A DNA stretch of 64,000 bases from UBA12170 sp964293475 (GTDB lineage: Bacteria > Bacteroidota > Bacteroidia > Bacteroidales > UBA12170), in the NCBI GenBank assembly GCA_964293475.1, contig CAXYYJ010000007.1:41349-105348 (forward strand). Direction: 5' to 3'. A program made the translations under genes and the position numbers. Positions 45,684 through 55,235 of the stretch are shown here, piece after piece. The number at the start of each line of letters is the position of its first letter. Position 1 is the stretch's first letter. Under the pieces are notes generated by a model, which was not told the DNA's origin, did no database searches, and worked only from the letters and a program-made list of their open reading frames with translations.

Positions 45684-46580
45684 TTATTGGGTTTTAGAAA
45701 TCCCAAATATTTGATTCAAATGATAATCTGGAGTGGCTCCCGGCTGTGTGGCTACAAAGGCGCCAGCGGCACAGGCCATAGATAATGCCTCTTCCAGTGG
45801 TTCTTCGTTTAGATAACCCGCTAAAAAAGCCGCGATAAAGGCATCGCCGGCACCAACTGTATCAATTGCCCGAACTTTAAAACCTTCATGCTCCAGAAAC
45901 TGGTGACCATCATAAACCAAAGCGCCCTTTTCGCCGCGCGTCACCACCACCATTTTCCAGCTGAATTGTTCCATAAGAAGCTGCATTTGCGTTTTTTCTT
46001 CCCCTGAATCATGACCGAACCATAGCGCAATGGTTTGTAGCTCATCGCTGTTCAGCTTCACCATATGGGCTTTTCGAAGGAGCGGCTCAATGATTTTGCG
46101 GTCATGGTAAGGTGGCCGCAGATTGACATCCAAAACCTTCAACTGGGGACCATTCAAAATTTCGAATAACGTGTTTCGGGTTTTGGGGTTTCGGGAGGCT
46201 AAGGTGCCAAACACAATGATTCCGCACGATGCGGCCTCAGTGAGCAATTGGGATAACGGCTCAATACAATCCCAGGCCACGGGCTCGCAGATTTCGTAAC
46301 GAGCCTCATGGTTTTCGTCCAAATGAACCAAAACCTGACTGGTGGGGAGCTCGTTATCGGTTTGGATGAACGCATCTGATAACCCCGATTGAACCATAAA
46401 ATCTTTGAGCCGTCTGCCCTCCGCATCATTCCCAACCTTGCTGGCCAAAACAGCCTGCATGTTAAACCGCTGCAAATGAATGGCCACATTCAGGGGTGCA
46501 CCACCGGGCTTAGCCCCCGAAGGCAACTGATCCCAAAGCACTTCGCCAAAACAGAGAATCTTGTTTGCTTCGACTTTCAT
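45684..46580 (-). CDS. PfkB-family carbohydrate kinase, probably fructokinase-like
   Basis: This 298-residue ribokinase-fold kinase begins with ILCFGEVLWDQLPSG and the GGAPLNVAIHLQRF substrate-binding segment near residues 27-40. The C-terminal DTVGAGDAFIAAFLAGYL (about 242-259) contains the catalytic aspartate and anion hole. Overall length and the short N-terminus fit fructokinases of the PfkB family. It stands alone; no transporter or sucrose gene is adjacent, so the sugar is not certain. Confidence 0.9.
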   Translation of the reverse strand: MKVEANKILCFGEVLWDQLPSGAKPGGAPLNVAIHLQRFNMQAVLASKVGNDAEGRRLKDFMVQSGLSDAFIQTDNELPTSQVLVHLDENHEARYEICEPVAWDCIEPLSQLLTEAASCGIIVFGTLASRNPKTRNTLFEILNGPQLKVLDVNLRPPYHDRKIIEPLLRKAHMVKLNSDELQTIALWFGHDSGEEKTQMQLLMEQFSWKMVVVTRGEKGALVYDGHQFLEHEGFKVRAIDTVGAGDAFIAAFLAGYLNEEPLEEALSMACAAGAFVATQPGATPDYHLNQIFGISKTQ

Positions 46581-46741
46581 TGCACAGTTTCATTTAATGA
46601 TTCATAAATCTTTCGGTGATTCATAAGCTCAAATCTAATCATATAATGGCTTCCAGAAGACATTATCATCTTTTTTCTATCATTAAAATGAACTCCCGGC
46701 AGTTTTATCGCCTTTTTTACTATCTTTAAAAGAAAAAAGCC

Positions 46742-47521
46742 ATGAGTTTGATAAATATAGAAGTGGATGGGTATATGGGCATTGTGACCCTAAACAACGA
46801 CGAGAAGCGAAACTCCATGAGTCTGGAGCTGCTGAAAGAAATGTGCGATGGATTCGATTTTCTGCGCGATCAGAAAGTTAGAGTGGTGGTGTTGCGGAGC
46901 AATACGGGGGCAAAGGTTTGGTCGGCTGGATTAGATATCAGCGAGTTGCCCGAGCCAGGCAAGGATCCGCTTCCCTTTAACCATCCGCTGGAGCGTATTA
47001 TGCGAAAAATTGAGGACTTCCCGGCTCCTGTAATCGCCATGATTGAAGGAACCGTGTGGGGTGGCGGCTGCGATTTGGCTTTTACCTGCGACATTCTTAT
47101 TGGCTCTCCCAAATGTTCCTTTGCCATCACACCCGCCAAAATTGGAGTCCCCTATAATGTAGTAGGGCTCACCCATTTCCTCAATATTGTGGAGATGAAT
47201 ATTGCCAAGGAAATGTTCTTTACCGCAAAACCCATAACCTCGGATAGAGCTTATAATCTGGGCATTATCAATCATTTAATCCCCATAGAAGAGCTTGAAG
47301 ATTTTACCATGAAAATGGCTAAGGAAATCACCTTCAATTCGCCGTTGGCCATTGCTGTGATTAAAGAGCAGCTCAACCTGCTGGGAAAAGCCCGTCCCAT
47401 GAATCCAACCACCTTCGAAAAGATTAATCAGCTCCGAAGTGCCGCTTACAACAGCGATGATTTTAAGGAAGGGAAAAACTCTTTTATGGAGAAAAGAACC
47501 CCGGTGTTTAGGGGGAATTAG
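46742..47521 (+). CDS. scpB: Methylmalonyl-CoA decarboxylase
   Basis: This 259-residue crotonase-fold enzyme probably decarboxylates methylmalonyl-CoA to propionyl-CoA. Compared by eye with Escherichia coli ScpB it shares KVWSAGLDISELP, the DPLPFNHPLERIMRKIEDFPAPVIAMIEGTVWGG oxyanion segment, the ITPAKIGVPYNVVG region and the LAIAVIKEQLNLLG helix. Length is the same. In this phylum methylmalonyl-CoA metabolism leads to propionate, in which a decarboxylase would make propionyl-CoA from succinate via succinyl- and methylmalonyl-CoA; sdhCAB in this window could feed it. No mutase gene is nearby. The ORF lies alone with an ATG at 46742. Confidence 0.9.
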   Translation: MSLINIEVDGYMGIVTLNNDEKRNSMSLELLKEMCDGFDFLRDQKVRVVVLRSNTGAKVWSAGLDISELPEPGKDPLPFNHPLERIMRKIEDFPAPVIAMIEGTVWGGGCDLAFTCDILIGSPKCSFAITPAKIGVPYNVVGLTHFLNIVEMNIAKEMFFTAKPITSDRAYNLGIINHLIPIEELEDFTMKMAKEITFNSPLAIAVIKEQLNLLGKARPMNPTTFEKINQLRSAAYNSDDFKEGKNSFMEKRTPVFRGN

Positions 47522-47630
47522 ATTGAAAAAATAGATATAATTCAGAGTTTGATATTTCAGTTGTCCGGGAACGTGGAATGGTTACTTAATATTTTTAATT
47601 GATGGATTTTTGACCATTTAAGTAGAACCA

Positions 47631-47933
47631 TTATCCATAAATAAGTTTTTTTGTTCTGTTTATTTCTTCAAGAAAATAAGGGTTTTTAATATTCGACTCG
47701 TTTACGAGATCTACTTCTCTTTGAAAATAATCGCGTAAAATATCATAAAGACTCCATAATAATTCGCCCCGTTTTAGCGGTTCAAGGCCAGGTTTAAAAT
47801 GAATGAGCAAGTCGATATCACTGGCATTGCTGTAGTTTCCGTTAGCCATTGACCCGAATAAGTAAACCTTTTCGAGCATATGTTTCTCGAAAATATGGTT
47901 TAAATGATTGTCGTTTTCTAGTTCAATTACCAT
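47631..47933 (-). CDS. Minimal nucleotidyltransferase, apparently without partner
   Basis: This 100-residue protein has the Pol-beta nucleotidyltransferase motif GSMANGNYSNASDIDLLIHF, with the D-I-D metal pair. I start it at the ATG at 47933 (MVIELENDNH) because the longer frame begins at TTG. No HEPN gene lies next to it on either side, unlike the pair at 6.4-7.1 kb. It is either an orphan or a pairing with a distant or unrecognised partner. Confidence 0.8.
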   Translation of the reverse strand: MVIELENDNHLNHIFEKHMLEKVYLFGSMANGNYSNASDIDLLIHFKPGLEPLKRGELLWSLYDILRDYFQREVDLVNESNIKNPYFLEEINRTKKLIYG

Positions 47934-48121
47934 GCTGAAGGAAGTTTGTTCAAAAATACTAAAATTAATAATGATACCGAAAGCATATCTGTAATAGTCC
48001 AATCTAAATTGGACTAAACAGCTATTGCATCGGCATTATACAATTAATTTATTGGACTATATATTGTTTGTATTTGGTATAAATTGCTGCAATCCAAAAT
48101 CCAACTTCTAAAAAGCTTTCA

Positions 48122-49951
48122 TTATTTAATTGATTCCAAAAGTTTGTCCAACTCCCCAACCTGTTCATCTAACTGTCTGATTACCGCCAGAATGGTTTCT
48201 TTTTGGGTTAAGTCGGCCCCCGCAATTTTTAACTGTTCCACCGGATAGTTATTTCCCCCCGATTTTAGCAGGTTTAAATAATTCTCCAAGGGTTTTGTAT
48301 CATTGTTTTTCAAGCCGTTTTTCACTGCTTCGTACAATCGCGCCGAAGCGGCAAAGCTGGTGGCATATTGATATACATAGAAAGGCGAACGGTAAAAATG
48401 GGGAATCCGACTCCAGAAAATATTGGGGTTGTCTTTGGTAAAAACCTTTTCGCCATAGTATTTCCTATCGAGTTGCTCGCATATTTCTGTCAGACTATCG
48501 GCGGTCAAAGGCTGGTTTTGCTCTATCCTTTCGTGGGCCTGCATTTCGAAATCGGCAAACATGGTTTGGGTGAAAAAAGTCCCCGTAATATTTTCGATGC
48601 TTTGCTGCAACAGCGCAGCTTTTTCTTTGGGGTCGGTGGTTTGTGAAAGCAGATAATCGAGGAGCAATCGCTCGTTGAAAGTGGAAGCCACTTCGGCTAC
48701 AAAAATGGTGTATTCGTGGAGGTTGAAAGGCTGGTTTTCTTCCGAAAGCATGGTGTGCAGGCTGTGGCCCATTTCGTGAGCCAGCGTAAACACATGATCC
48801 TGAGTGCCATTATAGTTCATCAGAATGAAGGGATGCACCCCGTAAACGCCCATGCTATAAGCCCCCGACGATTTGCCTTCGCTCTCAAAAACATCAATCC
48901 AGCCGTTTTCCAAAGCCTTTCCAAATTTGTCACAGTACTCTTTGTCCAAAGGCTCCACCGATTGAAGAACTAATTTTTTAGCTTCGTCAAAATCGTATTT
49001 TTTATTGTTTTCCACCAGCATAAGCCTGCTGTCGTAGCCATGATAATCGCCGGAAAGGTTCAGGTAACGGGCTCTTAATTCGTGATATTTTTGAAGTCCG
49101 CCTGTGTTTTCGCCGACAGTCTCCACCAGAGTTTTGTAAACTTCAACGGGAATATTGTTTCCGTGGAGTTTGGCTTCAAGGCTGGTTCCAAATTTCCGGC
49201 TTCGGGCAAAAGCCACATCTTTGTCGCAAATACCTTTATAGATAGCGGCCAACGTGTTTTTAATGTCGGCATAGAGTGGATAGAAGCTTTCCGCAGCCCT
49301 TTTTCTGTCGGCTCGAACCATCGAAGTGCCCAGAATATTGGCATAGGCCGCGTGAGTCAGCTTCATTTTTTCCCCGTTTTCCAGCTCAATTTCCGGGAAT
49401 TTCACATCCGCAGTTGTGAGCATGGTATAGGTATTGGTGGCTGTTGCAGCGGTATTGGAGAAATGAGAGAGCAGAAGCTCCATTTCGTCCGACAGAATAT
49501 GCGCCTTTTGGTGATAGGTTTTTTGCAGGTTGAACCGATAAACTTGTAAACCTTCGGTCTCGTCGATCCATTTCATGCATTGCTCCTCCGGAATTTCCAT
49601 GATTTCGGGGCTAATCCAGCTTGTTAACGAGGAAAAATCGCTCAAAAACATGGTCACTTCCTGCATTTTGGCCTGAATAGCATTGTCACGGTTGTCGATG
49701 CTTTTCTGCAAGGCAGGCCAGGCATAAACCTTATGGAGATATTTTTCTATTTCATCAAGCAGATGAAGTATGGCAAGCAGCGATTTGGCATCATTTTTCA
49801 AGGTGCCTTTGAAATCTTTCAATGTATCGGCCAGTGTTTTAATAAGTTCAAAGTCCTGCTGCCATTGTTGCCAACCGGCATAAATATGCGAGAAATTCCA
49901 TTGATATTGTGGGTCTGTATTTTTGCGAAGGTTCTTTTCTGTTGTGGTCAT
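48122..49951 (-). CDS. pepF: Oligoendopeptidase F (M3B)
   Basis: This cytoplasmic zinc peptidase of 609 residues digests oligopeptides. The ATG at 49951 gives the natural N-terminus MTTTEKNLRKNTDPQYQWNF; the longer frame starts at TTG. The family region YAWPALQKSIDNRDNAIQAKM occurs early. The zinc motif is TLAHEMGHSLHTMLSEENQPF (HExxH), followed by the HEYTIFVAEVASTFNE glutamate helix. YRSPFYVYQYATSFAASARLY is the conserved C-terminal segment. It is a complete, single gene. Confidence 0.93.
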   Translation of the reverse strand: MTTTEKNLRKNTDPQYQWNFSHIYAGWQQWQQDFELIKTLADTLKDFKGTLKNDAKSLLAILHLLDEIEKYLHKVYAWPALQKSIDNRDNAIQAKMQEVTMFLSDFSSLTSWISPEIMEIPEEQCMKWIDETEGLQVYRFNLQKTYHQKAHILSDEMELLLSHFSNTAATATNTYTMLTTADVKFPEIELENGEKMKLTHAAYANILGTSMVRADRKRAAESFYPLYADIKNTLAAIYKGICDKDVAFARSRKFGTSLEAKLHGNNIPVEVYKTLVETVGENTGGLQKYHELRARYLNLSGDYHGYDSRLMLVENNKKYDFDEAKKLVLQSVEPLDKEYCDKFGKALENGWIDVFESEGKSSGAYSMGVYGVHPFILMNYNGTQDHVFTLAHEMGHSLHTMLSEENQPFNLHEYTIFVAEVASTFNERLLLDYLLSQTTDPKEKAALLQQSIENITGTFFTQTMFADFEMQAHERIEQNQPLTADSLTEICEQLDRKYYGEKVFTKDNPNIFWSRIPHFYRSPFYVYQYATSFAASARLYEAVKNGLKNNDTKPLENYLNLLKSGGNNYPVEQLKIAGADLTQKETILAVIRQLDEQVGELDKLLESIK

Positions 49952-50098
49952 TGGGGTTTTTTTTTGGGCAAATTTAGCGATTATGTCTATAAACAACTCA
50001 TTCGCATTCTAAACAACTTTTGTGAAGGTTTTTTTCACTGATCCTGGTTGTTTAATGCATATAAATATTGTATTTTTACAATTCAAAATCCGACCTTT

Positions 50099-52603
50099 AT
50101 GAAACGCATTCTATGTATTATTTTAGTTGCAATTAGTTTTTCATCGTTAGCTCAACCCGAAATTTGGGGTGTAAAAGAAATGGCTGGAAGTAGCGATGGC
50201 GGAGTTTTATTTAAAATTGACAGCGCCAGCAATGAAATTGAAATTGTGCATCGGTTTGCTGATTATTCCATACCCTACTCAGGCGAACCACTTATTAAAC
50301 TTCCGAATACGCTGGAGCATGTGGGCGTTTTTGGCTCCGAAATAGTAAAATTCGATTCGGGAAACGGGGAGATTTTAAAAAATAGACTCTATAAGGTTGG
50401 TACATCAGGTATATATGCGCCTGATAATCAAATATATTATTTGAGTGGATATTTTATTTTAAAGCTTAATCCTGTTGACTTGAGCTATGCAAAATTCAAT
50501 CTGCCTCCTCATATTAATTCCATCTATAGCTCATATCCGGTAACTAAACATCCACTCGCTGATGATAAATTGATTCTGTATACAAATACGGATACACCAG
50601 ATTATTCCAGAGTTACAATCAGTAGTTTCAATTTGATTTCGCATGATATTGAGCCATTGTTTCAGTTGCCATCGAATTTTCATATTTACGGAAAATCAGC
50701 AGCGATGGGGAGTAAAATCTATTTTCTAGCATCGGAATCTATTGATAGCCAAATCAGAATGGTGCTTTTTAGTTACGATACAGAGTCAGAAATTTACCAT
50801 GAAGAATATTCATTAAATATTGAATTTCAAAGCAATACAGGTGATATATTCTTCTTGAGCGGATTGGTGGCTGGAGAGAATCAGAAGCTTTATGGCGCTG
50901 GAAGTGTGGTGCCAGGTGATAGCCAATATCATATATTTTCTTACGATCCAACAACTGGATTATTCAATGTTCTTGGAGCATTTTCCGAGGAAACAGGTGG
51001 TGGCATTATCGGAAATTTGAGCTATCGTGATGGACATATTTATGGAAACACATCGGCGGGTGGAGCACAGAATTTGGGTAGTGTTTTTGCATATCAACTT
51101 GCAGATAATCAGTTTGATGTATTGTACACCTACGATTCCTTAAATAGCTTTGAAAGCCATAGTCATTTATTATTAAATGAGGTCGGGAATTTGATTGGGG
51201 TTACACCAAAACTGAATGATAAAATTGATCGAATTGTATTCAGTATTAATCCAACTACTCATGAATTCAGTGAAATAGAGAATATCAAATACGACTATGA
51301 TCCTACTGATGGTTATAGCCCAGGCGATTTTGTGCATACGGACGAGGAGATTATTTATGGCTTTACCAAAGCATCATATCTTCCCGAGGAGCCAGATCAT
51401 CATGGTTCATTGTTTTATAAATTGAATCGGAACACGGGAGAATATCAAAAGCTCTTTTACTTGAGAGATGCTTTTTCTGCTATAACCATTGGAAAACAGT
51501 TGTTTACTGGCTCGTCAGGGCGCATTTTTGGATTCTTTTCGCGGGTGGATAGCACAGACTTTTGTCAAAGTTTTGTTTTTAATTCCATGTTTGATGTTCT
51601 GGAGAGTATTTCGGAAAGGCGTTATAGTGTTTCAGATTGGATAGAAAAAAGCGATGAAATCATCATTGGCATCGACAATAGAATACCAGTTATCTATAGT
51701 TTAAATACCGCTACAAATGAATTAGATACTTTATACAGGCATTCTAAAGGACTATTTTCCAACCCCTTATTAACTGACGATGGCAACTTAATTTGTGCAC
51801 TAAATATTCCCTTCAACAATACGGAGTTTGATAGTCTGACCATCGTTAAATTCATTTTCAACGAATCGAGACTCGAAACAATTTATCAAATGAACCCTTT
51901 GATTAACGAAGACGTAATGCCAGCCAGCCCCTCGGGTCGGAGGCTCAGTTATAAGTTTACCTATAACTCGCAATCAGGCTCAAGACTTATAGGCGATTTC
52001 TGGCAGAACGAGCAGTATTCCAAGTGGTTAAAGATATATCATAGAATTATTGGAATAGATTTGATTACCAATGAAATAACAGAATTTGAAATACCAGAAA
52101 CCAAAACCAGCTGGAGCCAGTTTTCTTTTATTGACGACTACAGCAAAACAGGTTCAGTTTATGCAATAAATATTGCTGACCAATATACTGCCAATGCCTG
52201 GGACTGCGGTTTCTTGAGAAGTATTGACCCAAATAATGAAACCTTTACAGTTCTCGATCAATTTGAGCCCATGGCAACCTGGTATGAATATGACGATGGC
52301 GATGAACCCACAGAGTTTAATTTGCTCAAAAAAATTGATATTTCAGATTTACACCATACAGTGAGACTTGCATCTCCACACTTGAAGGTTTTTTATGCAA
52401 ACAATAAACTTAATATATTGAGCGGTAATGAGCTGGAATATGCTCATATTGATATTTACGATATGTTGGGTCGACGGGTTTTTCAGTTCACCGAGCGCGA
52501 TTTCTACCAAACATCACGAACACTTCATATTTCATCTGGTGGATATCTGGTTCGAATCAGTTTTAGTAATTCCACAGAGAGCCACAAAATACTTGTAAAC
52601 TAA
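50099..52603 (+). CDS. Secreted protein with GloVer-like repeats and T9SS sorting domain
   Basis: This 834-residue exported protein begins at the ATG at 50099 (the frame upstream opens only at TTG) with a signal peptide of about 18 residues ending SLAQP. Repeats around LYGAGSVVPG and GHIYGNTSAGGAQNLGSVFAY, spaced along the chain, match the tandem GloVer/SBBP-type pattern and suggest a beta propeller. The last 80 residues (AHIDIYDMLGRRVFQFTERD to SHKILVN) are a type A T9SS sorting domain. Function is unknown; it is monocistronic. Confidence 0.85.
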   Translation: MKRILCIILVAISFSSLAQPEIWGVKEMAGSSDGGVLFKIDSASNEIEIVHRFADYSIPYSGEPLIKLPNTLEHVGVFGSEIVKFDSGNGEILKNRLYKVGTSGIYAPDNQIYYLSGYFILKLNPVDLSYAKFNLPPHINSIYSSYPVTKHPLADDKLILYTNTDTPDYSRVTISSFNLISHDIEPLFQLPSNFHIYGKSAAMGSKIYFLASESIDSQIRMVLFSYDTESEIYHEEYSLNIEFQSNTGDIFFLSGLVAGENQKLYGAGSVVPGDSQYHIFSYDPTTGLFNVLGAFSEETGGGIIGNLSYRDGHIYGNTSAGGAQNLGSVFAYQLADNQFDVLYTYDSLNSFESHSHLLLNEVGNLIGVTPKLNDKIDRIVFSINPTTHEFSEIENIKYDYDPTDGYSPGDFVHTDEEIIYGFTKASYLPEEPDHHGSLFYKLNRNTGEYQKLFYLRDAFSAITIGKQLFTGSSGRIFGFFSRVDSTDFCQSFVFNSMFDVLESISERRYSVSDWIEKSDEIIIGIDNRIPVIYSLNTATNELDTLYRHSKGLFSNPLLTDDGNLICALNIPFNNTEFDSLTIVKFIFNESRLETIYQMNPLINEDVMPASPSGRRLSYKFTYNSQSGSRLIGDFWQNEQYSKWLKIYHRIIGIDLITNEITEFEIPETKTSWSQFSFIDDYSKTGSVYAINIADQYTANAWDCGFLRSIDPNNETFTVLDQFEPMATWYEYDDGDEPTEFNLLKKIDISDLHHTVRLASPHLKVFYANNKLNILSGNELEYAHIDIYDMLGRRVFQFTERDFYQTSRTLHISSGGYLVRISFSNSTESHKILVN

Positions 52604-52680
52604 TAGGATGTCACTTAGATAATGTATTTCAAAGTGTTACGCCTTGTGGGGCATTTTCCGGGAAACTCTTCCCATCCCCC

Positions 52681-53871
52681 CTAATAAATCAACCCAAACA
52701 TCCAAAGGGGGATGGAATTCTCAAAGCCATACTCAATATCATCTTTGGCCACCCAGGCGTTTTCTAAATCAGTCAGTTGTTTGCGGCTTTTGGATTTTCC
52801 CCCAATCTCGAAATACCAGGTATCATCTACCATAAAATCAGTTTTGTGGGGATATGTAACGGTATGATTTGCCGATAATTGATTCAGAAAGAAGGTTTCT
52901 CTTATGGTTCCAATATCGGTAACAGGTTCCCCAAGTGCATAGGCAATATTGGTATTGTTAAGGTAAAGCTTGTCGGGTTTGTTTAAATAGTTAATCCCAA
53001 ATTTATCGCGACCCAACCACTTGATAATTTGAGCTTTATCCAAATAGTATAAAAATTTGAGCAAGCTGTCGCGGGTGGTTCCAACTTGTTTGGCAAGCTC
53101 TTCGACATTGGGTGTATAGGGCGTGTTTTTGGATAGAATATAGAGCAGCTTCTTGATTTTGATAATGGAATTAAAATCAATACGGTTGATTGCCGGCAAA
53201 TCTACCTCCAGCGCCAGATTCACTGTGTTGATGAGTTGTCTGGGATAATCAGCACCAAATTTTTTAAAGAATGGATAATATCCTGTTTTTAAATACTCGG
53301 CAAAATAGGGTAAAGGCTTAAACTCCTTCACTATATCGGTGCTTATTTGGGGGTGATTGTTCAGTATTTCATCCAGGTTCAGAGCAGGTAGCCTGATTTT
53401 GTATTTGAATTCTAAAAACTCTCTGAACGACAATCCCACAAGGTGATACACAACGGCACGCCTGCTCAGGTCATGGCTTCCTTTGTAAATTTCCAGTGCC
53501 GAAGAACTCGTAAACACAACTTTTAAATCGGGAAGATTGTCGTAAATGTTTTTAATCTCCTGCGACCAGTTTGGGTATTTGTGCACCTCGTCGAGCAGCA
53601 GATATTGTCCGCCTTTTCGGTGAAATTCCTCGGCAAAATAAATCAGTTTGTTTTCCGAAAAGTAAACGTCGTCCAAACTCGCATAAAGCGAAAAGCTTTC
53701 TTTGGGCAGCATTTTTTTATATTGCAGAAGCATAATGGTCTTGCCACTTCCCCGCGCCCCCGATATTCCAATCAGTTGATGTTCCCAATTGATTTCTTTT
53801 AACAGATATCGTTCAAATTCGACCGGAGCCCTGTTTAGAGCATTGTTCGATGTGCTTATGAGCCTTTCCAT
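52681..53871 (-). CDS. AAA-family ATPase with DUF4143 domain
   Basis: This 396-residue protein has an N-terminal AAA_14 ATPase (Walker A GARGSGKT at residues 39-46, Walker B LLLDEVHKYP near 92) and a C-terminal DUF4143 nuclease-like region. Members are common accessory genes in Bacteroidota. The C-terminus keeps the THKTDFMVDDTWYFEIGGKSKSRKQL-type PD-(D/E)xK-like segment (fragments TDFMVDD and EIGGKSK), hinting at a nuclease fold. The gene is preceded by four operator-like sites at 33-base intervals, so expression is probably tightly repressed. Its biological role is unknown. Confidence 0.92.
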   Translation of the reverse strand: MERLISTSNNALNRAPVEFERYLLKEINWEHQLIGISGARGSGKTIMLLQYKKMLPKESFSLYASLDDVYFSENKLIYFAEEFHRKGGQYLLLDEVHKYPNWSQEIKNIYDNLPDLKVVFTSSSALEIYKGSHDLSRRAVVYHLVGLSFREFLEFKYKIRLPALNLDEILNNHPQISTDIVKEFKPLPYFAEYLKTGYYPFFKKFGADYPRQLINTVNLALEVDLPAINRIDFNSIIKIKKLLYILSKNTPYTPNVEELAKQVGTTRDSLLKFLYYLDKAQIIKWLGRDKFGINYLNKPDKLYLNNTNIAYALGEPVTDIGTIRETFFLNQLSANHTVTYPHKTDFMVDDTWYFEIGGKSKSRKQLTDLENAWVAKDDIEYGFENSIPLWMFGLIY

Positions 53872-53887
53872 AATAATTCATTGTTTA

Positions 53888-54008
53888 TCGCTTTTGCAAA
53901 AGTAATAAATAATTTCAAAATCATCTTTATAAAAGTAATAAATATTAGATAAAACACTTATAAAAAAGCGAATAATAGAACATAAAACACTTTTATAAAA
54001 GTGAAAAA
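53888..54008 (-). repeat. 33-bp-periodic array of palindromic sites upstream of the AAA/DUF4143 gene
   Basis: AAAAGT or AAAAGC occurs at 53898, 53931, 53964 and 53997, exactly 33 bases apart, each as the right arm of a palindrome of the type CTTTTATAAAAG. The last, CACTTTTATAAAAGTG (53988-54003), is a perfect 16-bp palindrome; the one nearest the gene is CTTTTGCAAAAG (53891-53902). On the minus strand the nearest unit contains TACTTTTG (53897-53904), which fits the -7 promoter box 26 bases before the start codon. This looks like a multi-site operator. Confidence 0.85.
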
Positions 54009-54074
54009 TAGCTCTATTAATAATATTAATTGGCTGAAATATAGTAAGATGATAATTTTAATAAGCGGAAAAGA

Positions 54075-55085
54075 TCATGATAAATCTTTAAGATAGATTT
54101 CTCCAATGTCTCCTATCACTTTCTGCATGGCGGTGAACTCGAAACCAGTGGCTTCGGTGAGTTTTTGTGAAGAGTATTGATAGGAATTTAGGAACGAGCG
54201 GGCAGTGGAACGGGTAAATTGCGGAGTTTTTCCAGTCGCTATGGCTTGAATCTTTGCCAAACGCCAACCCAAATTCAGCATCCAGGCTTTGGCTTCGATG
54301 GAAGGGTAGGGTGCTGCCACCGATTTGGCAATCATGTTAAACAATTCCAGATAGGTTAAATCTTCTGCATTCACCACAAAACGCTCCCCGCTGATATTGC
54401 TTTCCATCAGCTGAATCATTATGCGGCTCACGTCTCTCACGCCCACGTAGCCATTGGTGGCCTCTGAGTAGAATTTCATCCCCTTTTTTATGAGCGGGAA
54501 AAACGAAGGGCTTCCTTTGCTCCAGTCACCCGGCCCAAGAATCACCGAGGGGTTGATAATCACTGCATTCAATCCTTCGGCCATGCCACGCCAAACTTCC
54601 AGCTCAGAGCGGTATTTGCTGATGGAGTAGGGGGAGTCTTTGTCGCTGTCTTTCCAGGGAGTTTTTTCGGTGGTCATTTGGTCTTTCTCGGCGCGGCCCA
54701 GGGCTGCTATTGAACTCACATGAACCAATTTTTTTATCCCCAGATGCAGGCAGGCATTCACTATATGGCTGGTTCCCTGTACATTGCTTTGTATCATTCT
54801 TTCCTTATCCCGCGGATTGAACGATACCATGGCGGCGCAATGGTAAACAGAATCCACGCCCGTAAGCGCTTCTTCCAAGGTGTAATAATCGAGCATATCG
54901 GCTTCAACCCACTCAATTCGCTCCATGAGTTTTTGTGGCGACGAAGAGTAAAACGAAAAGATTTTCTCCACCCCAGACACCGTTGAACCACTGCGTTTTA
55001 TGGCTCTCACCCGTTGCTCTTTCTGAAGCAAATCGAAGAGCAAATGCGCTCCCAACATTCCTGTTCCGCCGGTTACCAAAATCAT
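54075..55085 (-). CDS. NAD-dependent epimerase/dehydratase (dihydroflavonol reductase-like)
   Basis: This 336-residue extended short-chain dehydrogenase has an NAD(P)-binding GGTGMLGAHL motif at residues 6-15 and the catalytic YxxxK in DSPYSISKYRSE near 154. Features such as VYHCAAMVSFNPRDKERM and VVNAEDLTYLELF match the subfamily of dihydroflavonol-4-reductase-like proteins common in Bacteroidota. The substrate is unknown, possibly a sugar nucleotide or a lipid-linked intermediate. It lies alone between the ATPase and pbpC. Confidence 0.88.
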   Translation of the reverse strand: MILVTGGTGMLGAHLLFDLLQKEQRVRAIKRSGSTVSGVEKIFSFYSSSPQKLMERIEWVEADMLDYYTLEEALTGVDSVYHCAAMVSFNPRDKERMIQSNVQGTSHIVNACLHLGIKKLVHVSSIAALGRAEKDQMTTEKTPWKDSDKDSPYSISKYRSELEVWRGMAEGLNAVIINPSVILGPGDWSKGSPSFFPLIKKGMKFYSEATNGYVGVRDVSRIMIQLMESNISGERFVVNAEDLTYLELFNMIAKSVAAPYPSIEAKAWMLNLGWRLAKIQAIATGKTPQFTRSTARSFLNSYQYSSQKLTEATGFEFTAMQKVIGDIGEIYLKDLS

Positions 55086-55235
55086 GGCGCGAAGGTAGTT
55101 AATTAAAATAAATCCTTTAGCAATTATGATTTCGAAGTTGGTGATGGGGAGCTAACGCTTAGGCTCAAGGAGGGAAATGAATTCAATTACAAATCACTGA
55201 TTTCAGGCGATTCATGAATCATAGCAAATGGAAGT

